From positions 1-64,000 of the IMG/VR virus record IMGVR_UViG_3300046557_000512: 64,000 nt of DNA. One strand, 5' to 3'. Below are positions 31,719-42,023 of this stretch, piece by piece; the first letter of the stretch is position 1, and each line of letters starts with the position of its first letter. The notes beneath the pieces were generated by a model that saw only the letters and a program-made list of their open reading frames with translations, did no database searches and had not been told where the DNA came from. A program made the translations under genes and the position numbers. The stretch comes from a virus.

Positions 31719-32054
31719 CTATGGTCTCACAGTCACGGTGGATTTCTGGCTGGCGGGCGTGGCAGAGCGTTCACCTGACCCGGCGCCCTGTGCCTGCCAG
31801 ATGAGATGCGAGAAGGCGCTCAGAGCTGCTGCGGTGCCTGAGTAGCCGTCGATCGTGAGACCGACTGCCTGGACCCCGCTGCCCATCTGAACGACGATGT
31901 CCTCAAACCAGTTGAGCGTGGCCGTGTTTGAGCCCGTCGTGCCCTGCGACACCGAGACGTTGTCCTGCATGATTTTCTGCCAGACGCCGGCCTTCTTGGC
32001 CCAGATGCCCACGGTGACGGTGCCGTTATATTCCCACGAACCGGGGACAGACAT
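31719..32054 (-). CDS. Hypothetical tail-associated protein, 111 aa
   Basis: The gene follows the long fibre gene after 15 nt with AAGGAA upstream. The sequence is beta-rich with many Thr/Ser/Gly residues (WEYNGTVTVGIWAKKAGVWQKIMQDNVSVSQGTTGSN), similar in composition to small fibre or decoration domains. No known family. Probably a virion or fibre accessory protein, by context. Confidence 0.5.
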   Translation of the reverse strand: MSVPGSWEYNGTVTVGIWAKKAGVWQKIMQDNVSVSQGTTGSNTATLNWFEDIVVQMGSGVQAVGLTIDGYSGTAAALSAFSHLIWQAQGAGSGERSATPASQKSTVTVRP

Positions 32055-32069
32055 TTCAATCGTTCCTTA

Positions 32070-35000
32070 TCAGTCGGGGATGAATGACGAGTGGAGGGTG
32101 ATCGTGCCGGAGAATTGCAGCCGGTAGTTGCCGTCTGTCGCGTCGGGCGAGCTCGACTTGTCGATTTGCAGAGTTGGTCCGCTCCCTGGCGCCGTCGAGG
32201 TCGTCAGGTCGTAGTTCGACGGGCTTGCCGGCGTCAGGATACGAAGACGAGCCGTGAAGCCGGTAGAGGTCAGACTGTCGGCGTAGAGCTTGTAGGTCTC
32301 GCCAGCGGAAAGTGGCGCCAGGTTGTTCTGCTTGAAATCGAGCGCAGGCAGAGCTCCAAGATCCGTGCCGAAGCTGACGACGTCGCCATCCGAGACAAGG
32401 AAATCCTTCGACTTCAGCGCTACAGGCCAGCCTTGCCCGGAGCCGAGACGAATGAACGCGCCGGCCTGAAGACCCCCGGTAAAGACGGCGTTGCCGCCGA
32501 CCATCTGGAGCGTGAGCGTCCAGCCGGCGGTGGTCTGATTATAGAGCGAGATGTTGGACGCGCCGATCGCGACGTCCGACGTCAGAGTTCCATTGTCATC
32601 CTTTGCACGGAAGCTGATGAACGCAGCCGCGGCGCCAGCCACAACTTCCTTTTGGGCGTAGGCTTCGACCTTGCCGTTGACCGTAACAAGCGCTCCCTCG
32701 GTCGTGGTGACCCGCGACGACAGCGACGTGATGCTCGACGTAGCTGCCTGCGACGCAATCTCCTGGTCGGTCGCAGCACGGAATGATGCCCGATACCATT
32801 CGATCACCTTGGCCGCGCGCGTCAGTTGGGCCCAGTTCGACAAGGCGAACAGAACAGGCTCGGTTGCCGCTGCGTCTTGCAAGCGAACCAGTTTCGCGAA
32901 ACGATACGTGGTGCCCGCGACGCCTGCACCGACCGCGTTGCCGCTGCTGTCGGGATCAGAGAAAAAGTCGATCCGACCCACATCCACCTGATAGGAATTG
33001 CTGCTGTTGTAGCCTTGAAGCAGCATGCTCGACCCGGCCAGCGAACCGCTGATAAGCCTGACTTCTGCTTCCAGCACATACCAGCCGAGACGAAGCGTGC
33101 CTTGACCCATTGCGGTAGTGTTGTTCCAGCTCTGCTGATGTCCGCATTCTTCGGCGGCCGCCACCGTATCGCGAATGGCGAAGCCACCGCGAGGGCTGGT
33201 TACGCGGGCGCGCGTGGCTGCACCGGTGTAGGCCCAAACGCTCCAATTATCGGGCGGGTTCGACGCGTTCGCCCACGCGTTGAAGAGCGGGTTGACGTTG
33301 ATCGAGTTGGCGCCGATCGTCGCGGCCAGGTTGGCGCTCGACAGCGCGGCAGCTGCGCTGGCCGACGATGCCGCTGCGAAGCTCTGCGCATTGGTCGCGC
33401 TGGTCGATGCGTTGCCCGCTTGCGTGGAGGCCGTGACGGCCGAGCCGGCCGCGGCAGTCGCGCTGTTCGACGCGTTCGTGGCGGACGTGTTTGCGTTCGA
33501 GGCTTGGGTGCTTGCAGTGGACGCGCTGCTCGAGGCGTTGCCGGCGCTGGTGTTGGCGGCGGTGGCCGATCCGCTGGCGGCAGTTGCAGACGTCCCCGCG
33601 TTGGTCGCGCTGGTCGAGGCATTCGACGCGGACGTCGCAGCGGCGGTCGCGGATCCAGCTGCATTGAACTGATCGGTGACGTCCTCGAACTTGCACGAGG
33701 CCAGCTGATAGGTGTTGCTCGCATTGAGCGCGGCAAAGATCGGCCTGATATAAACGCCACCGGCAGCAATGACCGTATCGCCCGACACCTCAGTGACGCG
33801 CGTCACCCAGGTGTTCTGGGTCAGGATGCCACTGCCCGTGGAGATATTGGTCGCCTGATTATAGGCGTCGTTCAGGTAGGTTAGGTAGCAGGCGAACTGA
33901 GGGCTGCCGACCGGCACGTTTGTGACGCGCGCCGTCATCGTGACGCGATAGCGCCTGCCCGCCTGCGCCTTCATCACGCCGATCGACGAGTAATAGGTCG
34001 AGCCCGCACCGTCGACTTCGAACACCTTGCCGATGCCCGTAACCGTTGGGAACCGGAAGGTGGCGTTGGTCTGTATCGACACCCTGGTCGCCGGGTCTCC
34101 CGTATAGCCGGCCTGCCAGAACTTGCCCTCTTGCGTGAAGTCGCTGGGGAAGGTCGCGGCGGCGCTTTGAAGCGCGCCTGCTGCCGAGCTCGAGGCCGAG
34201 ACCTGGGAAGCCAGCGCAGCACTCGCGCTGTTCGACGCGTTGGTCGCCTGGGTGCTCGCGGTAGAGGCGCTACCAGACGCAGCCGTCGCCGAGCCAGCCG
34301 CAGCCGTTGCCGAATTGGATGCGTTGGTCGCCTGCGTGGACGCTGTGTTGGCCGAGCCGGCCGCATTCGTCGCCGAAGTGGCCGCGGTGGTTGCACTGGT
34401 CGAAGCATTGCCGGCGCTGGTCGAGGCGTTCGTGGCGCTGGTCTGTGCAGCACTCGCGCTGGTCGAGGCATTCGTGGCGCTGGTCGAAGCAGTGCTGGCC
34501 GAGCTGGCCGCTGCCGACGCACTCCCCGCAGCGGCGGATTGCTCGGTGATGTCGCGGATGTAAAGCGCGGTGACATCGACACGGGCCGCGGTTGCAAGGT
34601 TGGCCCCAGTGACATCGCGGTTGGTCAGAAGGCCCAACCGAAATACTTCCCCGGCAACCCCAGACGTCGTCGTGTCATAGGTCCAGGTGAGCGTCTGAAC
34701 GGTGCCGTCGAGGAGAACGTAGGGAGACAGAACAACGTTGCCGCTATTGGCCTTCGCCGCGTTGAAGCGCGTCAGATATGCGCCCGCGTAGTTTGCGGCC
34801 GATCCCGATACCTTCTTGATGACCGCGACAAGCTGATACTTGCGACCAGGCGCCCACACGATCTTGCTGTTGCACCAGGCGCCCCACGGATACGAAGCGG
34901 CCGCGGTGTCGAGCTGGATCGTCTTTCCGTCCGTCGACATGGTGTTAGCCGGCAGCGAACCATCGGCGTAGTTGGTGAACGCCTGCGTGAAGATCCCAGC

Positions 35001-37283
35001 CGACACGGACTGCGGGAACGTGCTGGCGAGCGACGACATCGCGTCTGAGGCGCTGTTACTGGCAACTGTGGCGCTCGAAGCCGCCGCGCTCGCTGAACCC
35101 GACGCATTCGTGGCACTGGTCGAAGCTTGACCCGCTGACGTGCTCGCATTGCCCGCCGAGGTGTTTGCAGCGGTTGCGGAGGTCTGCGCGGCAGTTGCCT
35201 GCTGACCAGCGGTTGTCGCGGACGACGCGGCATTCGAAGCCGACGTGCTCGCAGCGGTCGCGCTGGTGGCTGCATTGGTGGCGCTGGTGCCGGCGTTGGT
35301 TGCTGCCGTCGTAGCCACCCCGGCCTGCGTGGTGGCCGTCGATGCACTGCCGGTCGCACTGGTCGCGCTGTTCGACGCGTTCGTCGCATAGGTGTTGGCG
35401 TTGCTCGCCGAGGTGCTGGCGTTAGTGGCGCTGGTCGAGGCGGCCGACGCGGATGTGCCAGCGGCGGTCGCGGATCCAGCCGCGCTCGAGGCAGAGGTTG
35501 CCGCGGCGTTGGCGCTGTTGGACGCCGCCGTCTGCGCGGTGACGTCTGTGATCGTCAGGCGGCGGATTTGAACCGTCGTCGATGTCGCGCCCCCAGCGAA
35601 GGCTTGTGCATACGGGCGCAGCCACACTGAGCCGGCCGGCCAGGCGGCAATCCCAGCACTGGCAGTGTCGCTGACAGTGACCGACATGGTCTGAACGGAG
35701 CCGTTCATGACCGGCCCGTTGTTGGTCCCGGCTCCGACCGAAGCGTAGGATGCGTCGAGTCCCCGCACGTTCATTTGCACGGTAGTCGACGCGTTGCCAG
35801 TGCCGACGATCGCGGTCTGCTGGTATTCGACCTCGAACTTGTAGATCTTGCCCGGCGTCGCTGGAACGACGGCGCGTGTGGTAAAGATGAATGAGCTGCC
35901 AGAGACGACCGTCTGCTGGTAAACAGGCCCGTAGCCCGCCGCTGTCGCGTTCGACGGCAACCCAGCGCTCGAGGACGGCGAGCCTGCGATGGAACCCAGC
36001 ACGAAGTAGTCCCCAGTGCCGTCGTAGCGGTCAGGGAGCGTCTTCACGGCGTTGATATTGGCCGATACCTGCGAAGCAGCAGCAGCGGCGGCTGAGTTGC
36101 TCGAGTTGGTGGCGCCCGTGCTGGCCGTCGTGGCGGAACCGGCCGCAGCAGTCGCGCTGTTGCCGGCGTTGGTCGCGCTGGTCTGCGCTTGGGTGCGGGC
36201 CGTCTCAGCCGCGGTTTGTGCGGCGACCGATGCTGCGCGGGCGGTGTCCGAATTGGTAGCGGCTGTTTGAGCGGCGGTCTGTGCGCTCTGAGCGGCCGTC
36301 AGCGCCGTTTGAGCGGCACCCTGGGCCGCGGTGGCGTTGGTCGCCGCCGTGTTCGCGGTGTCGCGGTAGCCCTGCGCGGAGGTCGCGCTGGTGGCCGCGG
36401 CGGCAGCGCTGGCGGCGGCTGCCGCGGTGCTCCCGTAGGTCGCTTCCAGCTGATCCTGGCGCGTGGTGATGTCGTCGATGTTCTCGAGGACGGTGTCGAC
36501 GGGGATGCCGCCTACATGGTGCGTGTCGTTAGAGGTGCCCTGCCCCGTGATGACGTCGCCGTCGTGGATGAGGTTGCCGTTGCTATCCCTGATGTTGCCG
36601 GCATGGCCCATGTCGTTCCCGAGAGAGCCGCCGACGGTCGCGCCGTCTTCGGGTTTCCCAGGGCCGGTGACGCCGCCCCAGTTCGCCAGCTGGCTCGCGC
36701 GATCAGCAAGAGACGCGTCGAGATCGGCCTGCTTCGCCGCGACCGCTGCGAACGCAGTTTGGAAGTCTGCTTGAACGATGCCGGGCGTGTCGCCAGTGAA
36801 GTCGTTCCACGCGGGCTTTCCACCGGCCGACAGGGTGTTGAGGTAGACATCGAGCGCCGTCTTGGCGGCGAGCAAAGCGGAGCGCGCGCTATCCAGACCA
36901 CCAAGCTGCACTGCCTTGGCGGCCGAAGCGGCCACACTGGCCGCGATCTGGTTGTAGGTCGTGACCAGCGAGGGTTTCTCGCCGCGCGAGAGGATCCCGT
37001 CGCTCGTGATGCCAGCGAGGTCACTAATGACCTGACTGGCAGCGACGCTCATGATCGTACCGGTCACGTCGCCGGCGAAGGCGACGTTTGCCAGCGGCTG
37101 ATAATGCGCGCTCTTGGCGCCGATCAGGTTGCTGTAAATTGCCCCGCCCGCGGCGATGTCAGCATCGACCCGGCGGTAGGCGCGAACCTGGAAGGTGTAG
37201 AACCGATCGGCGGCCACGCCGGGGAGGATGATCGAGCGCTTGTTGGGCTGGACGAACACACTGGTGGCTGCGGGGGTCGGCAT
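32070..37283 (-). CDS. Very long tail fibre / host-contact protein, 1737 aa
   Basis: The N-terminal part begins with a fibronectin-like strand segment (FYTFQVRAYRRVDADI). At least four blocks of Ala/Ser/Thr/Asn repeats follow (SATNASTSASNA-type), predicted as trimeric helical shafts, separated by beta-rich domains that share a pattern (for example FPQSVSAGIFTQAF..., FPSDFTQEGKFWQAGY...). The C-terminal part (SRVTTTEGALVTVNGKVEAY, then a VFTGGLQAG segment) resembles the DUF1983-like ends of phage J-associated proteins. It is downstream of the J-like gene and is probably the central or side fibre. Confidence 0.7.
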   Translation of the reverse strand: MPTPAATSVFVQPNKRSIILPGVAADRFYTFQVRAYRRVDADIAAGGAIYSNLIGAKSAHYQPLANVAFAGDVTGTIMSVAASQVISDLAGITSDGILSRGEKPSLVTTYNQIAASVAASAAKAVQLGGLDSARSALLAAKTALDVYLNTLSAGGKPAWNDFTGDTPGIVQADFQTAFAAVAAKQADLDASLADRASQLANWGGVTGPGKPEDGATVGGSLGNDMGHAGNIRDSNGNLIHDGDVITGQGTSNDTHHVGGIPVDTVLENIDDITTRQDQLEATYGSTAAAAASAAAAATSATSAQGYRDTANTAATNATAAQGAAQTALTAAQSAQTAAQTAATNSDTARAASVAAQTAAETARTQAQTSATNAGNSATAAAGSATTASTGATNSSNSAAAAAASQVSANINAVKTLPDRYDGTGDYFVLGSIAGSPSSSAGLPSNATAAGYGPVYQQTVVSGSSFIFTTRAVVPATPGKIYKFEVEYQQTAIVGTGNASTTVQMNVRGLDASYASVGAGTNNGPVMNGSVQTMSVTVSDTASAGIAAWPAGSVWLRPYAQAFAGGATSTTVQIRRLTITDVTAQTAASNSANAAATSASSAAGSATAAGTSASAASTSATNASTSASNANTYATNASNSATSATGSASTATTQAGVATTAATNAGTSATNAATSATAASTSASNAASSATTAGQQATAAQTSATAANTSAGNASTSAGQASTSATNASGSASAAASSATVASNSASDAMSSLASTFPQSVSAGIFTQAFTNYADGSLPANTMSTDGKTIQLDTAAASYPWGAWCNSKIVWAPGRKYQLVAVIKKVSGSAANYAGAYLTRFNAAKANSGNVVLSPYVLLDGTVQTLTWTYDTTTSGVAGEVFRLGLLTNRDVTGANLATAARVDVTALYIRDITEQSAAAGSASAAASSASTASTSATNASTSASAAQTSATNASTSAGNASTSATTAATSATNAAGSANTASTQATNASNSATAAAGSATAASGSASTASTQATNASNSASAALASQVSASSSAAGALQSAAATFPSDFTQEGKFWQAGYTGDPATRVSIQTNATFRFPTVTGIGKVFEVDGAGSTYYSSIGVMKAQAGRRYRVTMTARVTNVPVGSPQFACYLTYLNDAYNQATNISTGSGILTQNTWVTRVTEVSGDTVIAAGGVYIRPIFAALNASNTYQLASCKFEDVTDQFNAAGSATAAATSASNASTSATNAGTSATAASGSATAANTSAGNASSSASTASTQASNANTSATNASNSATAAAGSAVTASTQAGNASTSATNAQSFAAASSASAAAALSSANLAATIGANSINVNPLFNAWANASNPPDNWSVWAYTGAATRARVTSPRGGFAIRDTVAAAEECGHQQSWNNTTAMGQGTLRLGWYVLEAEVRLISGSLAGSSMLLQGYNSSNSYQVDVGRIDFFSDPDSSGNAVGAGVAGTTYRFAKLVRLQDAAATEPVLFALSNWAQLTRAAKVIEWYRASFRAATDQEIASQAATSSITSLSSRVTTTEGALVTVNGKVEAYAQKEVVAGAAAAFISFRAKDDNGTLTSDVAIGASNISLYNQTTAGWTLTLQMVGGNAVFTGGLQAGAFIRLGSGQGWPVALKSKDFLVSDGDVVSFGTDLGALPALDFKQNNLAPLSAGETYKLYADSLTSTGFTARLRILTPASPSNYDLTTSTAPGSGPTLQIDKSSSPDATDGNYRLQFSGTITLHSSFIPD

Positions 37284-37289
37284 CCCCGC

Positions 37290-37325
37290 ATTATAGGTTA
37301 TTGCATGTGTGTTGTCACCTATGCA
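37290..37325 (-). promoter_or_regulatory. Conserved leader element, copy 15 (fibre gene) plus -10 box
   Basis: Minus strand reads TGCATAGGTGACAACACACA (37306-37325). A perfect TATAAT lies at 37290-37295, with GTGACA 17 bp upstream of it. This is the clearest case of a sigma70-like pair overlapping the element. Confidence 0.75.
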
Positions 37326-37329
37326 CTAG

Positions 37330-40300
37330 CTACGTTGCGGAGCTGGTCACCATCACCTCAAATCCATCGATTGAAGCCTCGTCGCCAGTCCAGCCCCACT
37401 CAAAGCTGATGTCGGCCGAGCCGTCCGTGTTGACAGTGTGATCGACGTCTGTGCCGACCTCAGTTGTAGGCGCCGGGATCGCGGCGCCGTTGCGGTTATT
37501 CTGCGACAGGAAGTCGGCCATGATCGACCCAGGGGCGATCGCGATATCGAACGACTTTTGGACCCAGGGCGACTCCGACGTTTCGCTGACCGAGCGCACC
37601 TGCGCGACCCAGCCGCCCGTTTCGAGGCCGGTGATCGTCACGAGCAGTGAGCTGTGAACGCCAAGGCTGCTCCAGTCGGCCGCGGTCGACTTGCGATACT
37701 GCACCTCATATCCGGTGACGCCGGTCGCGTCGGCCGGCGGCGAGATGACGACGTCCGCTGTGCCGTCGACCTGGAAGTTCTTCGGTACGACCGCGATCTC
37801 TTCGGGCGGATCGAGGTCGGAATAGGTCACAGAGATGGTGCCGCGGACACCAGGGGCCGTCGGCAACGGGGCGCGATCGCCATGCTTGTTGTAGGCGCAC
37901 ACGCGAAACTCCACCACGTCGCCGGGGTTCGCGGTCACCATGTATTCAGCGACGTTCACGGCCGAGCCGATCGGACGAAGCGGCCCTCCATTCACGCCCA
38001 TATAGACGTCCGCACCCGCGTAGTTGCGGATGCCGGCGGCGCTCCAATGGACGCGGGCGCTGATGGACTTGCGGTTGGCCTCGACCAGACGCTCATAGTC
38101 GAACAGCACCGTCTGGACATGACCGACCGCTCGATCTGACAGCGAAGTCACCGGCGTCGGGATCTCGACCTCGGGAGGCCCATACACCAGCTCGTTATAT
38201 TCACCGAACGAGAGCTTGCGCTTCTCGATACCAGTGCCTTCGATGCCGATCAGGGTGTAGATCCGCGGCGTATCGGTGACCTCGCCGAAGATGAAATTGC
38301 GTAGAGCGTCAGGCGCCCCCGGCAACGGCGTCGACACATCGACAAAGGTCTGCGTCACCTCGGCGGCGGGCGCCACGACTGGGCACTCGATCACTGCGTC
38401 GGTATCCCAAAACGCAACCTGGGCGCCGACCGTGAAGCCAACGGTGCTGTCGAGCAGGATGGTATCATAGGTCCCGCCCTTCACGAGATCCACAACCTCG
38501 GCGTCCGCGGTGCCGCATGTCACGCGCATCGGCGGCGCAGCCGTCGACAGCGAAGCATTCGTCGGCAGGAGAATGCGATTGCCGACGACGTTCGAGATAA
38601 CCGCCGTGCCGGCGGCCGTGGTGTCAAAATGGACCATCAAGGCATATTGCTTGCCTGGGATCAGGTTGACCTCTTGATCGAGCTGAACACGGGTCGTCGT
38701 CGAGCCAAAAGCCGTGCGGCCACTCTGGCTCCACTCCATCATCGGATGACTGATGAGCGCGTTCTCGCCGATCGTCAGGTTGATCGACTCGAGGCCGGTT
38801 TCGAAATCGATGGAGCGGATCAGGACCCGGTTGGCATAGATGAAACGCCACAGCTGTGCAGTTGCCTGCGCGATGTTGTCGACGCCGGGCAGTTCCAAAG
38901 CCGCCGTGCGCTTGGCTTCGTTGAACAGCACCGCCTTCGGATCGACGTATCGAATCGTCTTCTCTTTGTTGCGGTCGTTCTTGTCATAGAAGGACAGCTC
39001 GAACTCATTCGCGCGATCCGTCATACCCATATAGGTCACCTGGAAGGTGCCCTTGTGGATGTTGCCGGCGCCGAACATCGTTACCGGGTCGCGCGGTCGG
39101 TCGATTGCGACGCTCAAGCGGCGGCCGAGCGGAACAGGGGCCGCATAAGCCACGCGCAAGACGGTCGCCAGCGCGTCGCCCACGTTGCTGGATTCGGCGA
39201 AAACACCGTTGAAAGTGATGCCTTTGTCGACGCAGTATTGAGCGAAATCGACCCACGCCGGCCAGTCGATCTGATCCAACGGGAAGCCGCAACCGCGCTG
39301 CTCGCCGCAAAGGATGTCGAGACAGATCCAAGCGGGGTTGGCTGACCAACGCTTGACCGTCTTGTTACCCTCGACGTCATATTCCTGAAGGATGCAGCCG
39401 CGCGTGCGGGCTGTCACCGTCGGGATTTGGTTGAGCTGTTCGCTCAGCTTGATGCGCAGGCTCAGGTTGGCCGTGCCGCGCAGGGCAACTTGCTCGGTCT
39501 GGATCTCCGCGACGTCGGTGAGATAGACCTCGTCAACCTTGTATTGGTCGGTAGAGGTCGCGGTGGTCCGCCTAATCCGCACCTCGTGATAGGCCAGATT
39601 AAGAGGGCCGCTTTCGAACGACTTTCGAATCGCACGCGTGCGGCTGTCCTGGACCGTGATCTGTCCGGTCTGGTTGTGCGGGTAAACCACGACCTGCGTG
39701 ATCGTCGCCCCAGGGATGTCGATGTTGACGTCCCCGCCGCCGGGGTTCTGGATCTCGTAATAGTCGCCGCCGACCGGAGAAATATCGGTCTGCCCCACGA
39801 CAGACCCGTCACCTGACGGGTCGAAATTATAACCGTATGCGCCAGGATCAGCGATCGTCGGCGACATGGAAATCCATTCGCCACCGTCGATGCGATAGCG
39901 TGCCTCAGCACCCGTCTCCAGTGCGGCGCTCTGCTGGTAGCCCTTGCTGGCCCACACCTTCATCAAGAGCCCGTTGATGAGCGGATTGTTGAACCAATTG
40001 CTATTCTGGTAATTGCTCGGATTGCCGCTCGCGCCCGTCCAACCCGAGACCGGCTGCTTGGTGACAGGGTCGAGCTCGCGGTATTCCATCACGAAGGTGA
40101 CGCTTCGTGTGCTGTAGGTGCCCTTCTTCTTATCGACGTTGACCAGACCCGTCGTGAAGGAGACGTCAAAGCGCACATGATCGACGGGCGTCGTGGTCTG
40201 GTGGATGACGTCAGCCGTGTCGATCTTGACGCTCTTGTTCACCTGGCGCAGCGAACGCCCGAACCAAGGGTTGACGTCCTCGGTCAGCGTCCCCTTCTTG

Positions 40301-40986
40301 AGGATCGTTTGAACGTCGGTGAAGTTGCTGATCGGCTGCTCATTGAGCTCGAGGTCATAGACGCCCTCAATCTCCCCATCGTTGAGCACAGCTCGCAGAT
40401 AGAGATACTGATCGTCGCCGACGTTCTCCGTATACGTGTCGGCAAAGTTTCCGCCGGTGCGGAACTCGCCATAAACCACTTGATACGGGATGTTCTCGGT
40501 CGCGCTATTCTTCGCGCCGTCGATACCATAGGAATTATTGTTCTGGTCTGCCGGCGTTTTCGGCTTCGGCGTCAGGAGCAGAGCGTTGATGACCCCGGCG
40601 ACCGCCATTCCGACGGCCAACGCGCCGGGGATGCCGATGATCGGGGCGAGAAAGACGAGTGAGGCCACGACGGCCGCGATCGTCACAACCATGCGAAGGA
40701 TCGACTTCAGGCCGTCGCCTCCCTGCGGGACCAGCAGCAAACCAATGACGTCACCGGCGTCGATCGCCACCGTCTTGGCGTCAGCGAGGTCGACCTCACG
40801 CCCATTGACGAAAACCATCCACTCGCACTCGGCCGGCAAGCCATCGAGATATGTCGCCAGCGGCTGACCCGTTTGATGGACCAGCTCGTGGATCTCGACT
40901 GTCGACGGCGCGAAGACGTCGTAGAGCAGGCGCAGCTCGACCTCATCGGCCGCGCAGGTCGACGCAGGAGCGAGAATTTCCCTCAT
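37330..40986 (-). CDS. Tail tip host-specificity protein, gpJ-like
   Basis: 1218 residues. Residues 1-90 look like a beta-grasp, tail-assembly-I-like domain (VEIHELVHQTGQPLATYLDGL...GLLLVPQGG), followed by a hydrophobic hairpin (about 100-150; VTIAAVVASLVFLAPIIGIPGALAVGMAV). The central J-like domain starts at SATENIPYQVVYGEFRTGGNF. Two fibronectin III-like domains are near the end. This protein caps the tail tube and contacts the host. The fused N-terminal I-like and hydrophobic segments would explain why no separate gpI gene lies between the K- and J-like genes. Confidence 0.8.
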   Translation of the reverse strand: MREILAPASTCAADEVELRLLYDVFAPSTVEIHELVHQTGQPLATYLDGLPAECEWMVFVNGREVDLADAKTVAIDAGDVIGLLLVPQGGDGLKSILRMVVTIAAVVASLVFLAPIIGIPGALAVGMAVAGVINALLLTPKPKTPADQNNNSYGIDGAKNSATENIPYQVVYGEFRTGGNFADTYTENVGDDQYLYLRAVLNDGEIEGVYDLELNEQPISNFTDVQTILKKGTLTEDVNPWFGRSLRQVNKSVKIDTADVIHQTTTPVDHVRFDVSFTTGLVNVDKKKGTYSTRSVTFVMEYRELDPVTKQPVSGWTGASGNPSNYQNSNWFNNPLINGLLMKVWASKGYQQSAALETGAEARYRIDGGEWISMSPTIADPGAYGYNFDPSGDGSVVGQTDISPVGGDYYEIQNPGGGDVNIDIPGATITQVVVYPHNQTGQITVQDSRTRAIRKSFESGPLNLAYHEVRIRRTTATSTDQYKVDEVYLTDVAEIQTEQVALRGTANLSLRIKLSEQLNQIPTVTARTRGCILQEYDVEGNKTVKRWSANPAWICLDILCGEQRGCGFPLDQIDWPAWVDFAQYCVDKGITFNGVFAESSNVGDALATVLRVAYAAPVPLGRRLSVAIDRPRDPVTMFGAGNIHKGTFQVTYMGMTDRANEFELSFYDKNDRNKEKTIRYVDPKAVLFNEAKRTAALELPGVDNIAQATAQLWRFIYANRVLIRSIDFETGLESINLTIGENALISHPMMEWSQSGRTAFGSTTTRVQLDQEVNLIPGKQYALMVHFDTTAAGTAVISNVVGNRILLPTNASLSTAAPPMRVTCGTADAEVVDLVKGGTYDTILLDSTVGFTVGAQVAFWDTDAVIECPVVAPAAEVTQTFVDVSTPLPGAPDALRNFIFGEVTDTPRIYTLIGIEGTGIEKRKLSFGEYNELVYGPPEVEIPTPVTSLSDRAVGHVQTVLFDYERLVEANRKSISARVHWSAAGIRNYAGADVYMGVNGGPLRPIGSAVNVAEYMVTANPGDVVEFRVCAYNKHGDRAPLPTAPGVRGTISVTYSDLDPPEEIAVVPKNFQVDGTADVVISPPADATGVTGYEVQYRKSTAADWSSLGVHSSLLVTITGLETGGWVAQVRSVSETSESPWVQKSFDIAIAPGSIMADFLSQNNRNGAAIPAPTTEVGTDVDHTVNTDGSADISFEWGWTGDEASIDGFEVMVTSSAT

Positions 40987-41396
40987 TGGGGCACGCCGTA
41001 TGTGTAAGCGGCCAAGGGCGTGAACGGCCCCGAGAGGAGCCGCGGCGCGGTTACCCCGCCTTCGATCGCGTGAATGAAGCGGTCAGAGCCGAGGCAGACA
41101 CCGACATGGGCGCCAACACCCTCGAGCCGGAACGTCACCAACGACATCGGCGTGCCCATCGGCACACGCTGCCAACGCGCTTCATTGGCGCTGATCAATG
41201 CAGCCACCTCTTCGTTCGTGCCAGGCGACGTGAAGTCCGGCACGACGATCCCGGCACGACGGAACATCTCGATCGCCAGGCCGTAGCAATCATAGCTGTT
41301 CGGGCCGCGCGCGCCACGCTCAAACGGCTTGCCGAGAAGGTCGATATAGGGCGGGATCATCGCGCAATCATAACACGCATGCGTGTTGTTTGCCAT
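40983..41396 (-). CDS. NlpC/P60 peptidase, tail assembly gpK-like
   Basis: About 137 residues. NSYDCYGLAIEMFRRAG holds the catalytic Cys, and VGAHVGVCLGSDRFIHAI the His, of NlpC/P60 cysteine peptidases. In lambda-like phages gpK lies between gpL and gpJ, as here. The frame opens inside the leader element (MANNTHACYD), and no SD is visible before that or before MIPPYIDLLGK at 41360, which would be a more usual family start. It probably cuts peptidoglycan during tail penetration. Confidence 0.8.
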   Translation of the reverse strand: MANNTHACYDCAMIPPYIDLLGKPFERGARGPNSYDCYGLAIEMFRRAGIVVPDFTSPGTNEEVAALISANEARWQRVPMGTPMSLVTFRLEGVGAHVGVCLGSDRFIHAIEGGVTAPRLLSGPFTPLAAYTYGVPQ

Positions 41397-41399
41397 GCG
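41367..41399 (-). promoter_or_regulatory. Conserved leader element, copy 16 (gpK-J) with -10-like box
   Basis: Minus strand reads CGCATGGCAAACAACACGCA (41380-41399); TATGAT lies at 41367-41372. The same arrangement occurs at the tail tube gene. Confidence 0.7.
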
Positions 41400-42023
41400 C
41401 TAGATATTCATCGGCACAAGGCCGGGCAGCCCGCGGAAGTTGAGGCTGTTGTTCTTCGCCTTGCAGCCGCCGGCGCCCTCCAGGACATAAGTGCAGGTGG
41501 TTTCGGCGCCGGCGTATCCGCAGCCAAAACCCTTGAACCGCCACGCGCAGCGCTCGCGCGACTGACGATACTTGGGGAACTGGATCTGCAGCGGGTTCTC
41601 GGCGCCCAGGGTTGCGGTGATGACGAAGTCCTTGGCCGACGAGCCGAGCACAGAGAAGCGCTCGCGGATCTCGGCGGGGAAGTCGAGGCGGGCAGCGTTG
41701 ACGACCGTGAGAACGACCTCAGAGAAAACGCCGCCGGCGTAAGCCTCGAGCCTCGACTGGATCATCAGGCTGGGATCACGCGCGGTCAACGTGACGTCGG
41801 GAGCCGAACCCTGTTTCTGCACCACGTTGAGGTCGAAGTTGGCCGCGTAATAGATGTTGCCCTCGAACTCGACGTTCTCGGTGTTCGTGACGATGCGGAC
41901 CACCTCCTCCACCACGCGAGTGTTCGGGTTGGTGATGTTGAGGTCGAGCAGAATCAGAAACGCGGTAGCCGACGACAGCTTATTCTTTTCGATGACCGTC
42001 GCGACGGACAGATGGCGAGCCAT
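41400..42023 (-). CDS. Minor tail protein L-like (cysteine cluster)
   Basis: 207 residues. VVRIVTNTENVEFEGNIYYAANFDL and the late CAWRFKGFGCGYAGAETTCTYV ... GGC pattern with four cysteines match lambda gpL, whose C-terminal domain binds an iron-sulphur cluster. Order M, L, K, J is preserved. It is probably part of the tail tip hub. The start overlaps the M-like stop (TGATG), and the gene ends exactly at the next leader element. Confidence 0.75.
   Translation of the reverse strand: MARHLSVATVIEKNKLSSATAFLILLDLNITNPNTRVVEEVVRIVTNTENVEFEGNIYYAANFDLNVVQKQGSAPDVTLTARDPSLMIQSRLEAYAGGVFSEVVLTVVNAARLDFPAEIRERFSVLGSSAKDFVITATLGAENPLQIQFPKYRQSRERCAWRFKGFGCGYAGAETTCTYVLEGAGGCKAKNNSLNFRGLPGLVPMNI

Noticed and set aside
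32070-37283. DNA tandem repeat in the fibre gene
   Set aside because: The repetition is at the Ala/Ser/Thr/Asn peptide level with varied codons, not an exact DNA repeat.
36189-37409. Plus-strand 406-codon frame over the fibre gene
   Set aside because: Shadow of the Ala/Ser/Thr-rich shaft; no independent support.
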